The translations under genes and the position numbers were made by a program. The notes under the pieces are model-generated. The model was not told the DNA's origin, searched no databases, and was given only the letters and a program-made list of their open reading frames with translations. Below are positions 1-11,023 of a stretch of 64,000 nt of DNA, one piece after another (the stretch's first letter is position 1; the number at the start of each line of letters is the position of its first letter). This stretch comes from Cantharellus purpuraceus (Eukaryota > Basidiomycota > Agaricomycetes > Cantharellales > Hydnaceae). The stretch spans positions 1,612,001 to 1,676,000 of the forward strand of contig JALBUN010000045.1 of NCBI GenBank assembly GCA_025174535.1, in the 5' to 3' direction.

Positions 1-1538
1 CCCATACAGGTAATGCCAAGGAGGAGGTCGATGTATGGTGTTCCAACGACTACCTCGGTATGAGCAAAAATCCCGTCGTTCTTGAGACCGTGCAGTATGT
101 GCCGTCTTTGTAGTCTTACCATCGTTGACTGATCCTGAATTCCAGCCGCACCTTAAACAAGTATGGAGCAGGTGCGGGGGGCACGCGCAATATAGCTGGC
201 AATGGAGCAGCCCACTTAGCTCTTGAGGAAGAACTTGCCTCTCTTCACCGCAAGCCTTCTGCTCTCGTGTTCTCTTCGTGCTATGTGGCGAATGATGCTA
301 CATTGTCTACCTTGGGATCCAAGCTTCCTGGCTGCGTCATCTTCTCGGATAGCATGAATCATGCTTCCATGATTCAAGGTATCAGAAACTCTCGTGCCTC
401 CAAAGTCATCTTTAACCACAACGACATGCATGATCTCGAGGAGAAGCTTAAACGGTACCCCAAGGACACACCGAAGGTCATTGCCTTCGAGAGTGTGTAC
501 TCTATGTGTGGCAGCATTGGACCCATAGCCGAGATATGCGACCTCGCGAAAGAGTATGGCGCCATCACTTTCCTCGATGAGGTAAGTGTTATGATCTTAC
601 TCAGATTGCAGCCTAACTGATGTACGCCCCAGGTTCACGCTGTTGGCATGTACGGTCCACGAGGTGCTGGTGTCGCCGAACATCTCGATTTTGTGGCCCA
701 CCTTCGTGCAGGGCAAAGCGGAGGGCCGTTAAACGGTACCGTCATGGATCGCGTTGACATCATTACAGGCACTCTCGGCAAGGCATATGGTGTTGTAGGC
801 GGTTATATCGCAGGCTCCACCAACTTGGTTGACACAATCCGTTCTTATGCCCCCGGCTTCATATTCACCACTTCTCTACCCCCCGCTATCGCTGCTGGTG
901 CCCAGGCCAGCATTGCGTATCAGAAGTTGTACATGGGTGACCGCAGGTTGCAGCAAATCAATACACGTGAGCTTAAGCGTCGCTTTGAAGCCATGGATAT
1001 TCCTGTCGTCCCGGGTCCTTCGCATATCGTACCCATTCTTGTTGGAGACGCTGCACTTGCCAAGGCGGCATCTGACTCGCTTCTTACTGACCATAGCATC
1101 TATGTTCAAAGTATCAATTATCCGACTGTCGCTGTCGGGGAAGAACGTCTTCGTATTACGCCCACGCCTGGCCACACTGCCGAACAGCTTGCTCATCTTC
1201 TTCGCGCTACTAATGAGGTATTTGACCGACTTGGAATACGCCGCAAGAGCGAGTGGGAAAAGATTGGTGGACGTGCGGGTGTGGGTAACGAGATCCAGAA
1301 CATCAATCCCATATGGACAGACGAACAGCTCGGACTAGAGGATGGTAGCGCGCCTAGGCCACTTGCTAATGGTAGCAAGAGTGTTGTCGATCTTAAGGCC
1401 ACGAGGCAAGCGCAGGAACAGGTTGACGAGCTACTCGGCATTACGGCTAGGAGCTCACGGCTGACTGGTCAGTCGAGCACTGGCTTGTTTAACCCGACTG
1501 CGATGCACGTTTCTAAGCCCATCGCCGCCGCCGCTTAA
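1..1538 (+). CDS. HEM1: 5-aminolevulinate synthase, mitochondrial (5' end outside window)
   Basis: This is the first enzyme of heme synthesis; it condenses glycine and succinyl-CoA in the mitochondrial matrix using pyridoxal phosphate. Three exons are visible: 1-94, 146-581 and 633-1538, joined by introns of 51 bp each with in-frame phases. The fragment begins near the family motif CSNDYLGM and includes the PLP-lysine motif GTLGKAYG, with the lysine codon at 780-782. The N-terminal presequence and any heme regulatory motifs lie upstream of the window. The C-terminus carries a long tail of about 80 residues after the catalytic fold, ending in a short Ala run, as in other fungal enzymes. I know this family well and the match is continuous. 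Confidence 0.96.
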
Positions 1539-1827
1539 GGCGACAATTAGTTTCATATGTAACGAAGTCATGTTGCTGTTGTGAGGCTGTGGCAGTTGTT
1601 AATCCGGATCCACGTAGCCGTTGCAATATTATTGTTAAAAGTGACAATCAAGTGGTATTTTGAGTCTCGATAGGTTCCCTGGCGAAATGTCAAGTGTCCT
1701 GCTTACGGGATTATATGAGTGAAAGCGGTTCAACAGGCGCGCGCCACCGTCAAGTTATACAGCCAGCTGCAAGTGCATCACACACGAGTCTTTCCCTCAC
1801 TTGTGTCGCCTCTCATCCCAGCGGGAG

Positions 1828-4315
1828 ATGTCTACACCAGTAGAAGTAGGGACTCTGATTGTCGTGATACTCAAAGCGGCAAGTATCATCTTATCCCACA
1901 ATGCTCATTCATCTCACGGACGTCCCATAGAAAAATCTTCCTAATAAAAGACATATTGGAAAGCAGGACCCTTACTGTTCCGTGAAACTCAACAACGAGA
2001 CTAGACGCACCAAAGCAGTCAAGCGAGGAGGGCAGCACCCAGAGTGGGATGAGGAGGTTCGGTTCACGGTTCTAGAAGATGTCGAAGATGAGCTTGCGAG
2101 GACCGCTACTGGAGACGGGACGGGCGATTCACCACCGCCGCCACCTCCAAAGAAGGAGAAGAAAAAGATCAAAGGAGGGAAAAAGATGCAGCTCGTGTGC
2201 TACGCTGACGATCCTAGAGAGCCAGATCTTATAGGGGAAACAATGGTTGATCTCACAGAAGTCCTGACCAAGGGGGAGACAGACGGTGACTTCAATTTCG
2301 TATCTTGTAAAACTATGACTTATTCCGATGGTGTAAGAATGGTTCACCCTCACAAATAAGGAAAAGTATTGCGGAGAGGTGTATCTCGAATTAACCTTCT
2401 GGTCTAATGTGAGCGCGGCTTGGTCAACGGGTTGGAATTCGGCTTACAATCTGGTTTTCATCCACAGGAGAAACCACCTGAGAAGCGTTCCACACCTCCA
2501 CCGTCTGCGTTCCACCCACAATATGGAGGACCAGGGTCATTCACACCATCCACGGAGCATCCTGCATCTCTCAAGCACGGTGGAAGCAGTCAGAATACTC
2601 CCAGTCCATCCAGGCTACCGTCGATTAGCGGTTCTGAGGCTGCTTTACCACCGTCCCTTCGACCATCTGGTTCCTTAGCCAAGATTGATCTCTACACCGC
2701 GCCTTACGAGCAACAAAGGCGATATGGTGATATAGACCAACTTTCTAGTGACTTCTCAGATCTAGGAGTTAGTAATTCTAGTCGACGGAGGGAAAGTTTC
2801 CCAGTAAGTGACTCTTCCTGCTTCACATTATAACTGGCATGCAGAATAACCTGCTTTGTTCAGCCTGTCCAAACTGGGCTTTCCGAATTTGGATACACGG
2901 GAGGGCATGCGCGGCCTAGTGGATCATATTCTACAATGGCATCTTCAGCCTCATTGTCCTCTGCCCATAGCCAGGGTCTACCTGTCTCTGGAAGTCGACC
3001 GCCTCAAGGACATCATCGGAATTCATTGTCATCACTGCCTGAACCTTTCACTCGGGATGATTATCCCTCAGGGCTTCCCCATATTTTGCCACCCGTGTCT
3101 GAGAGTTATCCTCCCCAACCTACGTATTCATATCAACAGGCCCCTTCTGGGTTTGTGCAACCTCCGCTGTCTCAAGCCCCAATCCCGTCTCAATTTGGTG
3201 TTCCATCGTCTGCACCTCAGACGATGTCATCTGGGTTTGCTCCCCCACAACCACCATCGTCGGCGATGAGCTTCCATCCCCCTCAACAACCATCGTCGGC
3301 GATGAGCTTCCATCCCCCTCAACAACCATCTTCGGCTACGGGTTTCCACCTTCCACAACCATCATCGTCGGGGATGAACTTTCATACACATCAACCCCCC
3401 TCTTCAGCGATGAATTTCCACCCTCCGCAGCCGCAGCAATATCCCGCCCCTCAGTATCCTCCTTACTCTCAGCAGCCCGTGTCGGCCCCACCGCAGCAGT
3501 ATTTGTCACAAGATCCTTTACCGTCTTCATCTGCCCCGTCTAATTCATTTCCAGCACCTCAACAGTATGCACATCATGGAACACCTTCACCTCCGCATCA
3601 GAACCAACAAGCCCAGCCCCCTCCCAACGCGTACCAGCAGATACAACCAGGTGGTCCTCCCCCCCAAGGCTCCAGACCACTTCCAACACCTCAAGTGCAA
3701 TATCAACCACCACGTCAAGAGTACCAGGCATCCACTGGTTTTACACCGCCGCCACCGGGAGCACCTCCCTCTATCAGTCCAGGAAGTACAGCCTTTCCGA
3801 CCGCAACCCCATTTCAACCGCCTGGACCTCCACCTCCACCTCCACCGCGTCGTGGAAACTCCCTGCCACCAACGCCCACAAAGACACCTGCTGTTACCTA
3901 TCCTCCGCCTCCGCCTCCGCCTCCTCTGCAAAATGGCGCTCAACAACCTCAGGCATCTCATATGAATACACCACCGCCTCCCCCGCCATCTTCTCAATTT
4001 CAAAACAGCAACCCGTCGCCTTCACCTCATGGGTCGCAGTCACCGCAGCCTTACCCCCCTCAACAAACGCAAGGCTATGGAACCTGGGCTCCCCCTCCTC
4101 CCCCGCCGCTGCCCTCTTTGACCGGGTATTCTAGCCCTCCTCCCCCTTCGAACTATTCGACTTCGTCTTCACATAGTCAGCAATTATACTATCCCAATGG
4201 ATCATCTGGTGCACCGGTACAGTTCCCAAGTGCACCTCCAGGGTGGAACACTCCGCCCCGACAGAATCCCCCGCAGCACGTACCGTACGAAAACCAGGGT
4301 GATTGGCCTCGATGA
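1828..4315 (+). CDS. INN1: C2-domain ingression protein (Inn1/Fic1-like), Pro/Gln-rich tail
   Basis: Five exons (1828-1878, 1931-2285, 2338-2408, 2468-2803, 2864-4315) sum to 754 codons plus stop with consistent phases. The N-terminal ~140 residues form a C2 domain (motifs NLPNKRHIGKQDPYC, QHPEWDEE and YADDPREPDLIGET). The rest is a long disordered tail of Pro, Gln, Ser and poly-Pro runs. In yeasts, Inn1/Fic1 links the contractile ring to primary septum formation, the C2 part driving ingression and the PxxP tail binding SH3 proteins such as Cyk3 and Hof1; I infer the same here. The first intron (1879-1930) needs a GC donor. A 36-bp tandem repeat lies in the tail at 3254-3361. Confidence 0.88.
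3254..3430 (+). repeat. 36-bp tandem repeat inside the Inn1-like gene
   Basis: Two nearly identical 36-bp units start at 3254 and 3290 and a third at 3326. More diverged copies run to about 3430. Each unit encodes the 12-residue peptide PSSAMSFHPPQQ, so the array keeps frame. It lies in the disordered tail, and length polymorphism among strains would be expected. Confidence 0.9.
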
Positions 4316-4456
4316 CATAGCTCCCTAAATTTTTCGCCCCATTTGCAAAGTTTTATACACGTCAATGAATGCTTCCCTGCTATCTATTCCCATGCATTCT
4401 GCATCTTCGTAGCTTTCCATGAATGACACAGATATTACGGAATAAATAGAGCAACT

Positions 4457-4729
4457 TTACGCTGAAGTCTGTCCACTCGTCGTTTGCTCCCTCTTCCTTA
4501 CCAGTTCTTCTTTCTGAGCTATCCATATTGCAATCTCAGGCTCTGTAGCTACCTTTCCTTGCCGCGCCAGCTCAATCCGAGCCTCGCGACGCAGCCGATC
4601 TTCCACGAGTCTGTGCTCTGCTTCATGAGAGAGCAGTGCAGTGTCAGCACCAACTACTAGCCCGAAGATAGTGCCTAAGAAGATTGCATTGAGTGATCTC
4701 GGAGAAGGGGAGAGGCAAGAGAGACACAT
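4457..4729 (-). CDS. small predicted membrane protein, function unknown
   Basis: A single-exon frame of 90 residues. It has one hydrophobic segment (around AIFLGTIFGLVVGADTALL) followed by a charged, helix-prone Glu/Arg-rich stretch and a Ser/Thr tail. That layout resembles many single-pass mitochondrial or ER proteins, but I recognise no family. The start could be preceded by a further exon, since the first ATG sits directly after a non-coding-looking stretch. Its stop lies about 140 bp beyond the Inn1-like stop, so the two genes converge. Confidence 0.5.
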   Translation of the reverse strand: MCLSCLSPSPRSLNAIFLGTIFGLVVGADTALLSHEAEHRLVEDRLRREARIELARQGKVATEPEIAIWIAQKEELVRKREQTTSGQTSA

Positions 4730-5281
4730 GAAGATACTAGGAAGCCTTTGATTGCCAACGTTTGTCGACTGTTCAAAACATTACCATGTCACACGCACGC
4801 TCACTGAAAAGATGGCCCAGAGCTAATCACCGAAATATTGGCCATGTGTAGTGCCCGAGAGTTACCAAAGTGAGACCATAAAAAGTCGCCTTTATCGCGC
4901 CCTAAAATGTCCTTAGATACCACTTACGTTATTTTTGTATGAACAGGCTAACCAATGATCCTGATTTGACTTGCAGCTGATACGCCCGATCTGCCTGCTC
5001 TTTTCGTCGAGCACGCTCCATGAGAGAATGTGAAACGTGGGAATAAGCGTACATAAGAACCCACTCTAACAGTGATGACAGCGACTCATATGCATAATGG
5101 ACTACACTAAAGGATGACGAGTAGAAAAAAGGTTACTCGTCTCTTGCGAATTTGCCCTCACGGAGCATTATAGCCATGGGACACGTGGACCGAAAACAAC
5201 ATACACAATCCAACCGTAGGTAATAGTGTTCAACTTATGTTCAAAATATATAGTCACTCTAGTCTGGCACTAGTACGTATG
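4730..5281. other. intergenic, no gene seen
   Basis: AT-rich DNA between the start of the small membrane protein gene and the stop of the M28 peptidase gene. It should hold the promoter of the former and the 3' end of the latter. No open frame, RNA gene or repeat is convincing. Confidence 0.6.
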
Positions 5282-7204
5282 TTACGCCTTCTTCCAACCA
5301 CCAAGTTCAATCGCAAATGCTGTTGCCAATTTAGAAAACTCGAGTAGATGGGTAAAGCTGAACTCGTCTGAAATATCAATGCGACTGTGGGCATAAATGT
5401 TAGACGTTACTGTTCCAAATATCATAAATAAAGCGACCGCACTCCTGAGACGAGTGAATATGCGAGTTAGAATTCGGGAAGGTGCTCTCTCTGCATGCAA
5501 TTCCGTTAGTATGTGCAACAAAATAATCTGAGATCCATTACATAGCAAAGGCAGAGCGATATCCAGCTTTAGTAAAGCTCGCACTAAATTCACTTTGTCA
5601 ATTGTCAGTTCGACGAACATCAATCACTGTAGCCTCACTGATCCGAACATCCGTACCCACATGCGGTCTCCGTATATGGGATATCGAGATACTCATCGGC
5701 TAATCTCTTGATGAAATCTGTAAGTCTGTATTGGGGTACACCAAAATTAACAATCATCATGGCACGCTTGTACGATGACTGTTATACTCAGGATCAGTGA
5801 AGTCTGTAATGATGCCTATAGAGAGATAAGCGGAAGCACCAAATTGCAGACAAAACAAAGGCTCACCAACTTCCTCACGGGTCCCTGCTTTGACCCACGC
5901 AGTCATGTCAAACTGAAATTTAGGATCACAGTGAAGCGATATATTATATTACTGCATTTGAGAGGGCGTACCTGTATCATAGCATAGACATTGACTAGAG
6001 CATCTGCATATGCCTTTACGACCGCCTGTGAGCCCAGAAGGCCTGCTTCCTGCCACTGAAGTTAGGATCGAGAGATACTAATCGTGATGTCCTGCAGACC
6101 TCGGCAGCATACCAATGAAATTCTACAGTCTTGTTCGGTTGGAATCCAGCAGAGATCAACGCCCTGTACGCTTCTAAAATAGTTACCGATCCGCTTCCAT
6201 CGTCATCTGCCCCGGGAGCAGAAAGGAAGGGGATGAGGTTGGTGCTTCATGAAAGAATGGTCAGCAAAAAAAAACAGTTTACTGTAAAGGCTTTCTAAGA
6301 CCTATCAAGGTGTGCGCCGATAATAACTACTTCATCACTTTCAGAAGTACCGTTGATCCTCGCGATAATTGATGCTTGTCCCCATGAGTGGGGAAACTCT
6401 TTGATGGAGGTAGAATCACGGAGATTGTGTGAGGCGGATGAGGCGGTAATCTACTTGTAGGTCGGTCGCGAAAGACAATAAAATCTCATGGATCTAACCT
6501 CTGAGATACGAGAAAAGAGCCATTGCTGGCTTTCACGACCAGTCTAGGCCCAAGCCCAAGACCTGGGATGAGCAATTTGGGCAATGGTAAAGGAAAAGAG
6601 AGCCTCACGTCACTACGGTAGTCTGAAAATACCGAATGGGGCATTCATTAGTAGGTCTCCTCGCGCACGGATCACTGAACTTACACCTTGTGTAGTAGCC
6701 GGTTAATTTCTCAAGATTGGCTTTAGGGCCGTCAACCGACAATGTTGAGAGCACAGGGCGAACAGTCTCGTTCGCATTCAACGCTGGATACGGAGCTATC
6801 ACATTGTCATTGAGTGTACTGCGACTCATGTTAATCACGTTGAAATCTTCATACCACCCGACGCCGTGGACAAGCGAGTGAACGCAGAGGAACCTAGGTC
6901 ACGCGTATCCGTTCTGAAGCCACATTGGACTCGGGGAAATAGAGACAGAAGGAACAACGTGACTCAACATGTCAAAGAATCTTGTGCCACGAGCTTTGGC
7001 CTCAATTTTCTCTAACTCAGTCATCCATACTTCAGAGCCATCCTCGAATTGAAGAAGTCTCTGTTCATGGAGGTTTAAAGAGAATCCAGGGTATTTATTG
7101 GAGGAGGGTGTAAGAGGCCACTGGTTATCGGCCACGATAGGACTGGCGAAAGCTTTCCACGCTGCGAAAGCTAGAAGCGAACAATACAAGGTGGTGGACT
7201 TCAT
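5282..7204 (-). CDS. secreted M28 metallo-aminopeptidase (leucyl aminopeptidase type)
   Basis: A multi-exon gene on the minus strand with about nine introns. It begins with a signal peptide ([20 protein letters not shown]). Zinc and catalytic motifs of family M28 can be traced across exons: IIGAHLDR, then PGADDDGSG, then EFHW followed by [10 protein letters not shown], then TREEVG, and near the end CGYGCSDHASF with the C-terminal [12 protein letters not shown]. Such enzymes release N-terminal residues from peptides outside the cell and are maturation-prone pre-pro-proteins; residues after the signal probably form a propeptide. One stretch after YYRSD (about 6500-6600) does not show the usual helix, so an intron there is uncertain. 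It is divergent from the uL11m gene, 95 bp away. Confidence 0.88.
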
Positions 7205-7299
7205 AGTGGTGAGAGATGACGGCCGCATATGCGGCATGCATGTGATACACGGCGGTACAAATAATACACAAGGACACACAGTATTTTTGGCGTTCCTTC
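7205..7299. promoter_or_regulatory. shared promoter between M28 peptidase and uL11m genes
   Basis: Only 95 bp separate the two start codons, which point in opposite directions, so both promoters must overlap here or extend into 5' coding sequence. No TATA box stands out. Confidence 0.5.
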
Positions 7300-7792
7300 A
7301 TGTCAAAGACGGGCGGGAGGGCTCAAGTAGTCGTATGTAGCGTCCCCCTCTCTGCAAGACCTTTGACATATGTTGCGTACATAGCGACTGCTTTTAGCTG
7401 CTGGGAAAGCTGCACCAACTCCACCTATCGGACCTGCACTTGGTGCACGTGGTGTCAGGGCGATGGATTTCTGTAAAGAGTTCAATGCGCGGACAGCTCA
7501 TCTCCAATCTGGCATTCCGACCCCAACACTGATCACCATACAACCCGACCGCACTTTCACATTTATCACCAAGACCCCTCCTGTATCTTATTTCCTCAAG
7601 AAGACTTCAGGCATCGAGAAGGGTGCCGCAAAGCCAGGTCATGATATTACAGGGACCGTGAGCCTCAAGCACATCTACGAGATTGCCAAAGTCAAGCAAA
7701 CAGATGAGCATATGAAGCACCTGCCATTGGAATCCATAGCGAGGATGGTGGTGGGCAGCTCGAGATCGCTGGGTTTGCGCGTTGTGCCATGA
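7300..7792 (+). CDS. MRPL19: mitochondrial large-subunit ribosomal protein uL11m
   Basis: Two exons (7300-7332 and 7385-7792) give 146 residues, the usual length for L11. The first exon encodes only 11 residues and is joined by a 52-bp intron with a GTATGT donor. L11 motifs follow: AAPTPPIGPALGARGV, DFCKEFNART, then the RNA-binding C-terminal half with PPVSYFLKK and a final GSSRSLGLRV. It would build the stalk base of the mitochondrial ribosome. The absence of a long presequence is normal for this protein. Splicing is phase-consistent and the family match is complete. Confidence 0.95.
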
Positions 7793-8563
7793 TTCCGTAG
7801 GTTCATAAACTCAATTTAACCTGGCTCAAACATCTCGCAACCAGCAGTTGACGTGTGCGCTTTATTTTGTAGGCCATTCGCCTCGAGTGAAGAAGGGAAC
7901 ATCCGGTTGCGCCAAATGCTATCCAAATATATGCATGGCATTCTCCTCATTATAGGATATAAACAAGGAGTGGTATGCTCAATTGGGGCTGTGGTGGTCC
8001 AAAATAAAGGAAATAAAGGAAAAATGTAACATGAGGAACTGTTATATAATCGCAGACGACTGGCGCTTATACAGTACCTCTTCCTTTCATCTGCCAGGAA
8101 AATGGATTATTTTTTTCTTGCATAGGCCGACCACTTTATTGTTGCTCTAATTCATTCTCTTAATTCTGCCGGGACTTGGTGACTCGGGGCATGTGCCATC
8201 ATTGTGTACAACTAGCCACAACTGGCAGCCAATGCCGACGTGGTCTCTGATTCAAGGCATCAAAATTCATCGTTGTTTCCTGACACTTTCCTTGCTCACA
8301 GACACTGTAGAGGCTGACTTTGCTTTTGTGCTGCTTTTGACTTGCTGCATCGTGGATGAGCTGCTTCCTCGCGTCCGAGATGTACTCAACACGCGTTCTC
8401 CCTCTGTTTGAAAGGTTATCCATGCGACCCTTGTTCCTACCCAGCCTCACATCTGGCGGACCTGCCATAGTGTTAAGTAACTATTCACAACAATCTTTGG
8501 CGACCATGGCCGAGTACAAAATGGCTTCGTTCATGTCATGTTCCCTACATCGAATTTGTCTCA
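7793..8563. other. intergenic, no gene seen
   Basis: About 770 bp between uL11m and the DUF6593-like gene. Short frames on both strands lack recognisable domains and overlap one another. The downstream part may contain 5' exons or the promoter of the next gene. Confidence 0.5.
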
Positions 8564-9360
8564 ATGTCTCACGTCGAGTGGACTCTGGACAAGAATCAGA
8601 ATGTGACGATGTCTAGCTCCTGGAAGGTTACGTACTATTCTCAGGCTAGCACAATTTCCGACCATAAATATACACAGACAGTATGTTGGCCTTACACCTG
8701 CAGACGAAGCGAGGTTCATCTGTAATGAAGTTTCAGCATGGTAGCCGCATTATTGCGACGGTGGAATGGCAGATTGAAGGCCATCCGGGTCGGGTTTGCA
8801 TCGACAATGTGAGCGTATCTGGTTATCAACGCACATTGTGGTGCTGATCCCTCGTAGAAATGGACCTCCCTCACTGAATTTCTGCACCTGGAGAGCATCC
8901 CACCATCCAGTCGTCCTACCGGGTAATACTTGATAACAAGGCAATATTGTAGTTGCTCATACTGTAAGTCTTGCCAGGACCTTCAGATTCGCATCCGGAC
9001 ACCTGACTCTTTCCGTGAGTGCACACGATTCATTCTTGGTGGCCTCGATAGCTATTGACAATGAGGGTTTAGTGGAGACCGGACCCTCGGTCTAGTACTT
9101 TGTTCGTCAGTGCCCCGACTTTGGTTGCTTTCTTCTGCTTATAATGATTCCAGCTAGTGGACAATGGCATGCACGGATACGGGCAGACCACCACGCATAA
9201 GCCTAACAATGAGTTGAAGTTCACAAAGCATGCAGACAATGTGCGTTGTCTAATCTTCTATATCACAAGAATGCTGACATTAGAAAAGTTGACTCCAACT
9301 GAAAAAGAACGGGTGCTCGTCGCCCTTCTACTATACGAACGTCTTTCCAAGCCAAAATAA
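8564..9360 (+). CDS. DUF6593-like protein, 5' end unresolved
   Basis: Fragments of the DUF6593 pattern appear in order on the plus strand: MSHVEWTLDKNQN, then SRIIATVEWQIEG (the typical vA-iEW core), KWTSLTEFLHLES, FRFASGHLTLS, VDNGMHGYG and a C-terminal KLTPTEKERVLVALLLYE like the usual terminal helix. Most junctions can be spliced in phase (for example an intron starting after the CIDN codons and one near 9240-9286), but I could not join the first exon to the second in frame, and one donor is weak. It may be a real gene with an unseen exon or a decaying copy. The family is common in Agaricomycetes and has no known function. Confidence 0.45.
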
Positions 9361-9632
9361 ACAGCCTGAGGGCGCATTCCTTTCCTATTTTTTATTATCT
9401 TTTCCAAACAATATCACGTTACTATAGAGTTGTCCTCCCTTCTATATCTACATTTCTGTATCTTTTTTGGTTACGAATGTATTGCTTGTAGCATAACAGA
9501 GTAATTCGGCAAATCATCGCTCGCACCCACACTAAAATGACCACCAACACCGCATCTTCATGCAAAATGGTTATATCACATCGCTGAGTCACCTATCCAG
9601 CTGTTGTTTAGAGCTTGCTCTTGATGCTGTCG

Positions 9633-10710
9633 TCACGAGTGTTTGACTACGTCACAAAGCTCGTCCACGGTCTTGATCACCCATTCAGTTCCTTCCTCAC
9701 TGGACAGCCACCGATCACCTTCCGTGGCAGGCTCGCCGACATAACCATCACCGTGAGACTTCAGCAAGCCGTATACGTGACTAACTAATTGAGGCCCGAC
9801 ACCTCCCTCGGTACGAAGGCAGGCGGTTCCTACCACAGAAGTGAGAGTGCGGTTGAGATTTCCAGACTCGTGTGCTGGGTCGCCGGGGGGCCACGGACTC
9901 AAGACCGTGCCGTAGCTTTGGATGATGAAAGCTGCCGCATAGAGGTGAAGTGGGGATAAGTGAGCAAAAGCTAATAACACCGAGACATTAATTTTCGCGC
10001 ACATATGAAGTCCGGGTGATATGACGCGAGTTTGTTGGCTAATTTTACGTCATGAGGTGTATAAATGTCTTTCCAGAGGTTACGGCCCCGCTCCATGAAC
10101 CTTTCAATGTTCGTGGCGTTTGCCTCTCTTTTTGATTCGAAAGTAAGACATTGAGCTCGGGGAAATAAAAAAACGACATGTATGCTTACCGATGAGACAT
10201 CTTGCGCAGTGACGCTTTGACATCATCTTCCAGGGCTCCAGTCAGCGCTTCCAGGCTCAAGATAGTCTCGATCACAAGGGGCACATCAGTTTGGATCAAA
10301 TATATTGACAAGGCACATACTCGCGGCACGCCAACAAATATTACAGATTTGATGGCGGCTTCTCGCATAAGCGACGCTCGTGCAGTTCTGTCTCTCGGGG
10401 AGAGTAGACTTGAACTATCGGTGGACGCTGGCGTCCGGCATGAGACGTAGTGATACAAATGTCCCACGGCAGATGGCACGTTCGCTGAAAGCAGTGTAGA
10501 CGTCTATCAAGAGCAATTAGCCACTTTAATGCGTTTAATGATTAGTTCTACTCCCACCGCAAGGACTAGCCAACCATCTTGGGCATGGTGGCGGGTAGCC
10601 TCCCGAAGAGCTGGTGCGAAGGCGCCATGGAGCTTTTTAACAGATGGTGAGGGATTCGCCTGAGGGTTCCGAAGAGTCAGCAAATGCTTTATGGGGAGAG
10701 GGAGTTTCAT
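9633..10710 (-). CDS. AhpD-fold (carboxymuconolactone decarboxylase-like) fungal protein
   Basis: Starts at ATG 10710 (MKLPLPIKHLL); an upstream in-frame TTG is not needed. The family pattern is clear: a helical N-terminus, SLMREAAIKSVIFVGVPR, RGRNLWKDIYTPHDVKLANK, SYHPDF, the conserved SYGTVLSPWPP and TSVVGTACLRTEGGVGPQ, and a C-terminal GTEWVIKTVDEL. Four exons join in phase. The catalytic Cys-x-x-Cys of bacterial AhpD is absent (the helix reads EAAIKSVIFVGVPR), so a peroxidase-reductase role is doubtful. This fungal subgroup has no established function that I know of. Confidence 0.8.
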
Positions 10711-11023
10711 GGGACGAAACAAGAGGGGTCTCTGATCCGTGGCACACTAGTGATGCGAAACCCTGTTGCGGTCACACGGCGAAGGCCTGCCTTATCTTCC
10801 TTGTCTCAAGGCCATTCGGCACTATGCTAGAAGAAGTTATGATTCACACTCTAACGACGCCCGCGTTGGTGTAGATAACACGGAAAATGGACAGTAATTC
10901 GACGCGGTAACTGCTTGACAGCGTGCTAAGAAAACATCGCGAGTGCGAGATGGAGGGTATAATAGGGTCCCGACCCCTAGGTGAAGACCAAATCTGAACA
11001 GGAAACTGACGCATGAAGGATGC
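10711..11023. other. intergenic, no gene seen
   Basis: About 310 bp between the start of the AhpD-fold gene and the stop of the GH128 gene. It would carry the promoter of the former; nothing else is visible. Confidence 0.6.
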
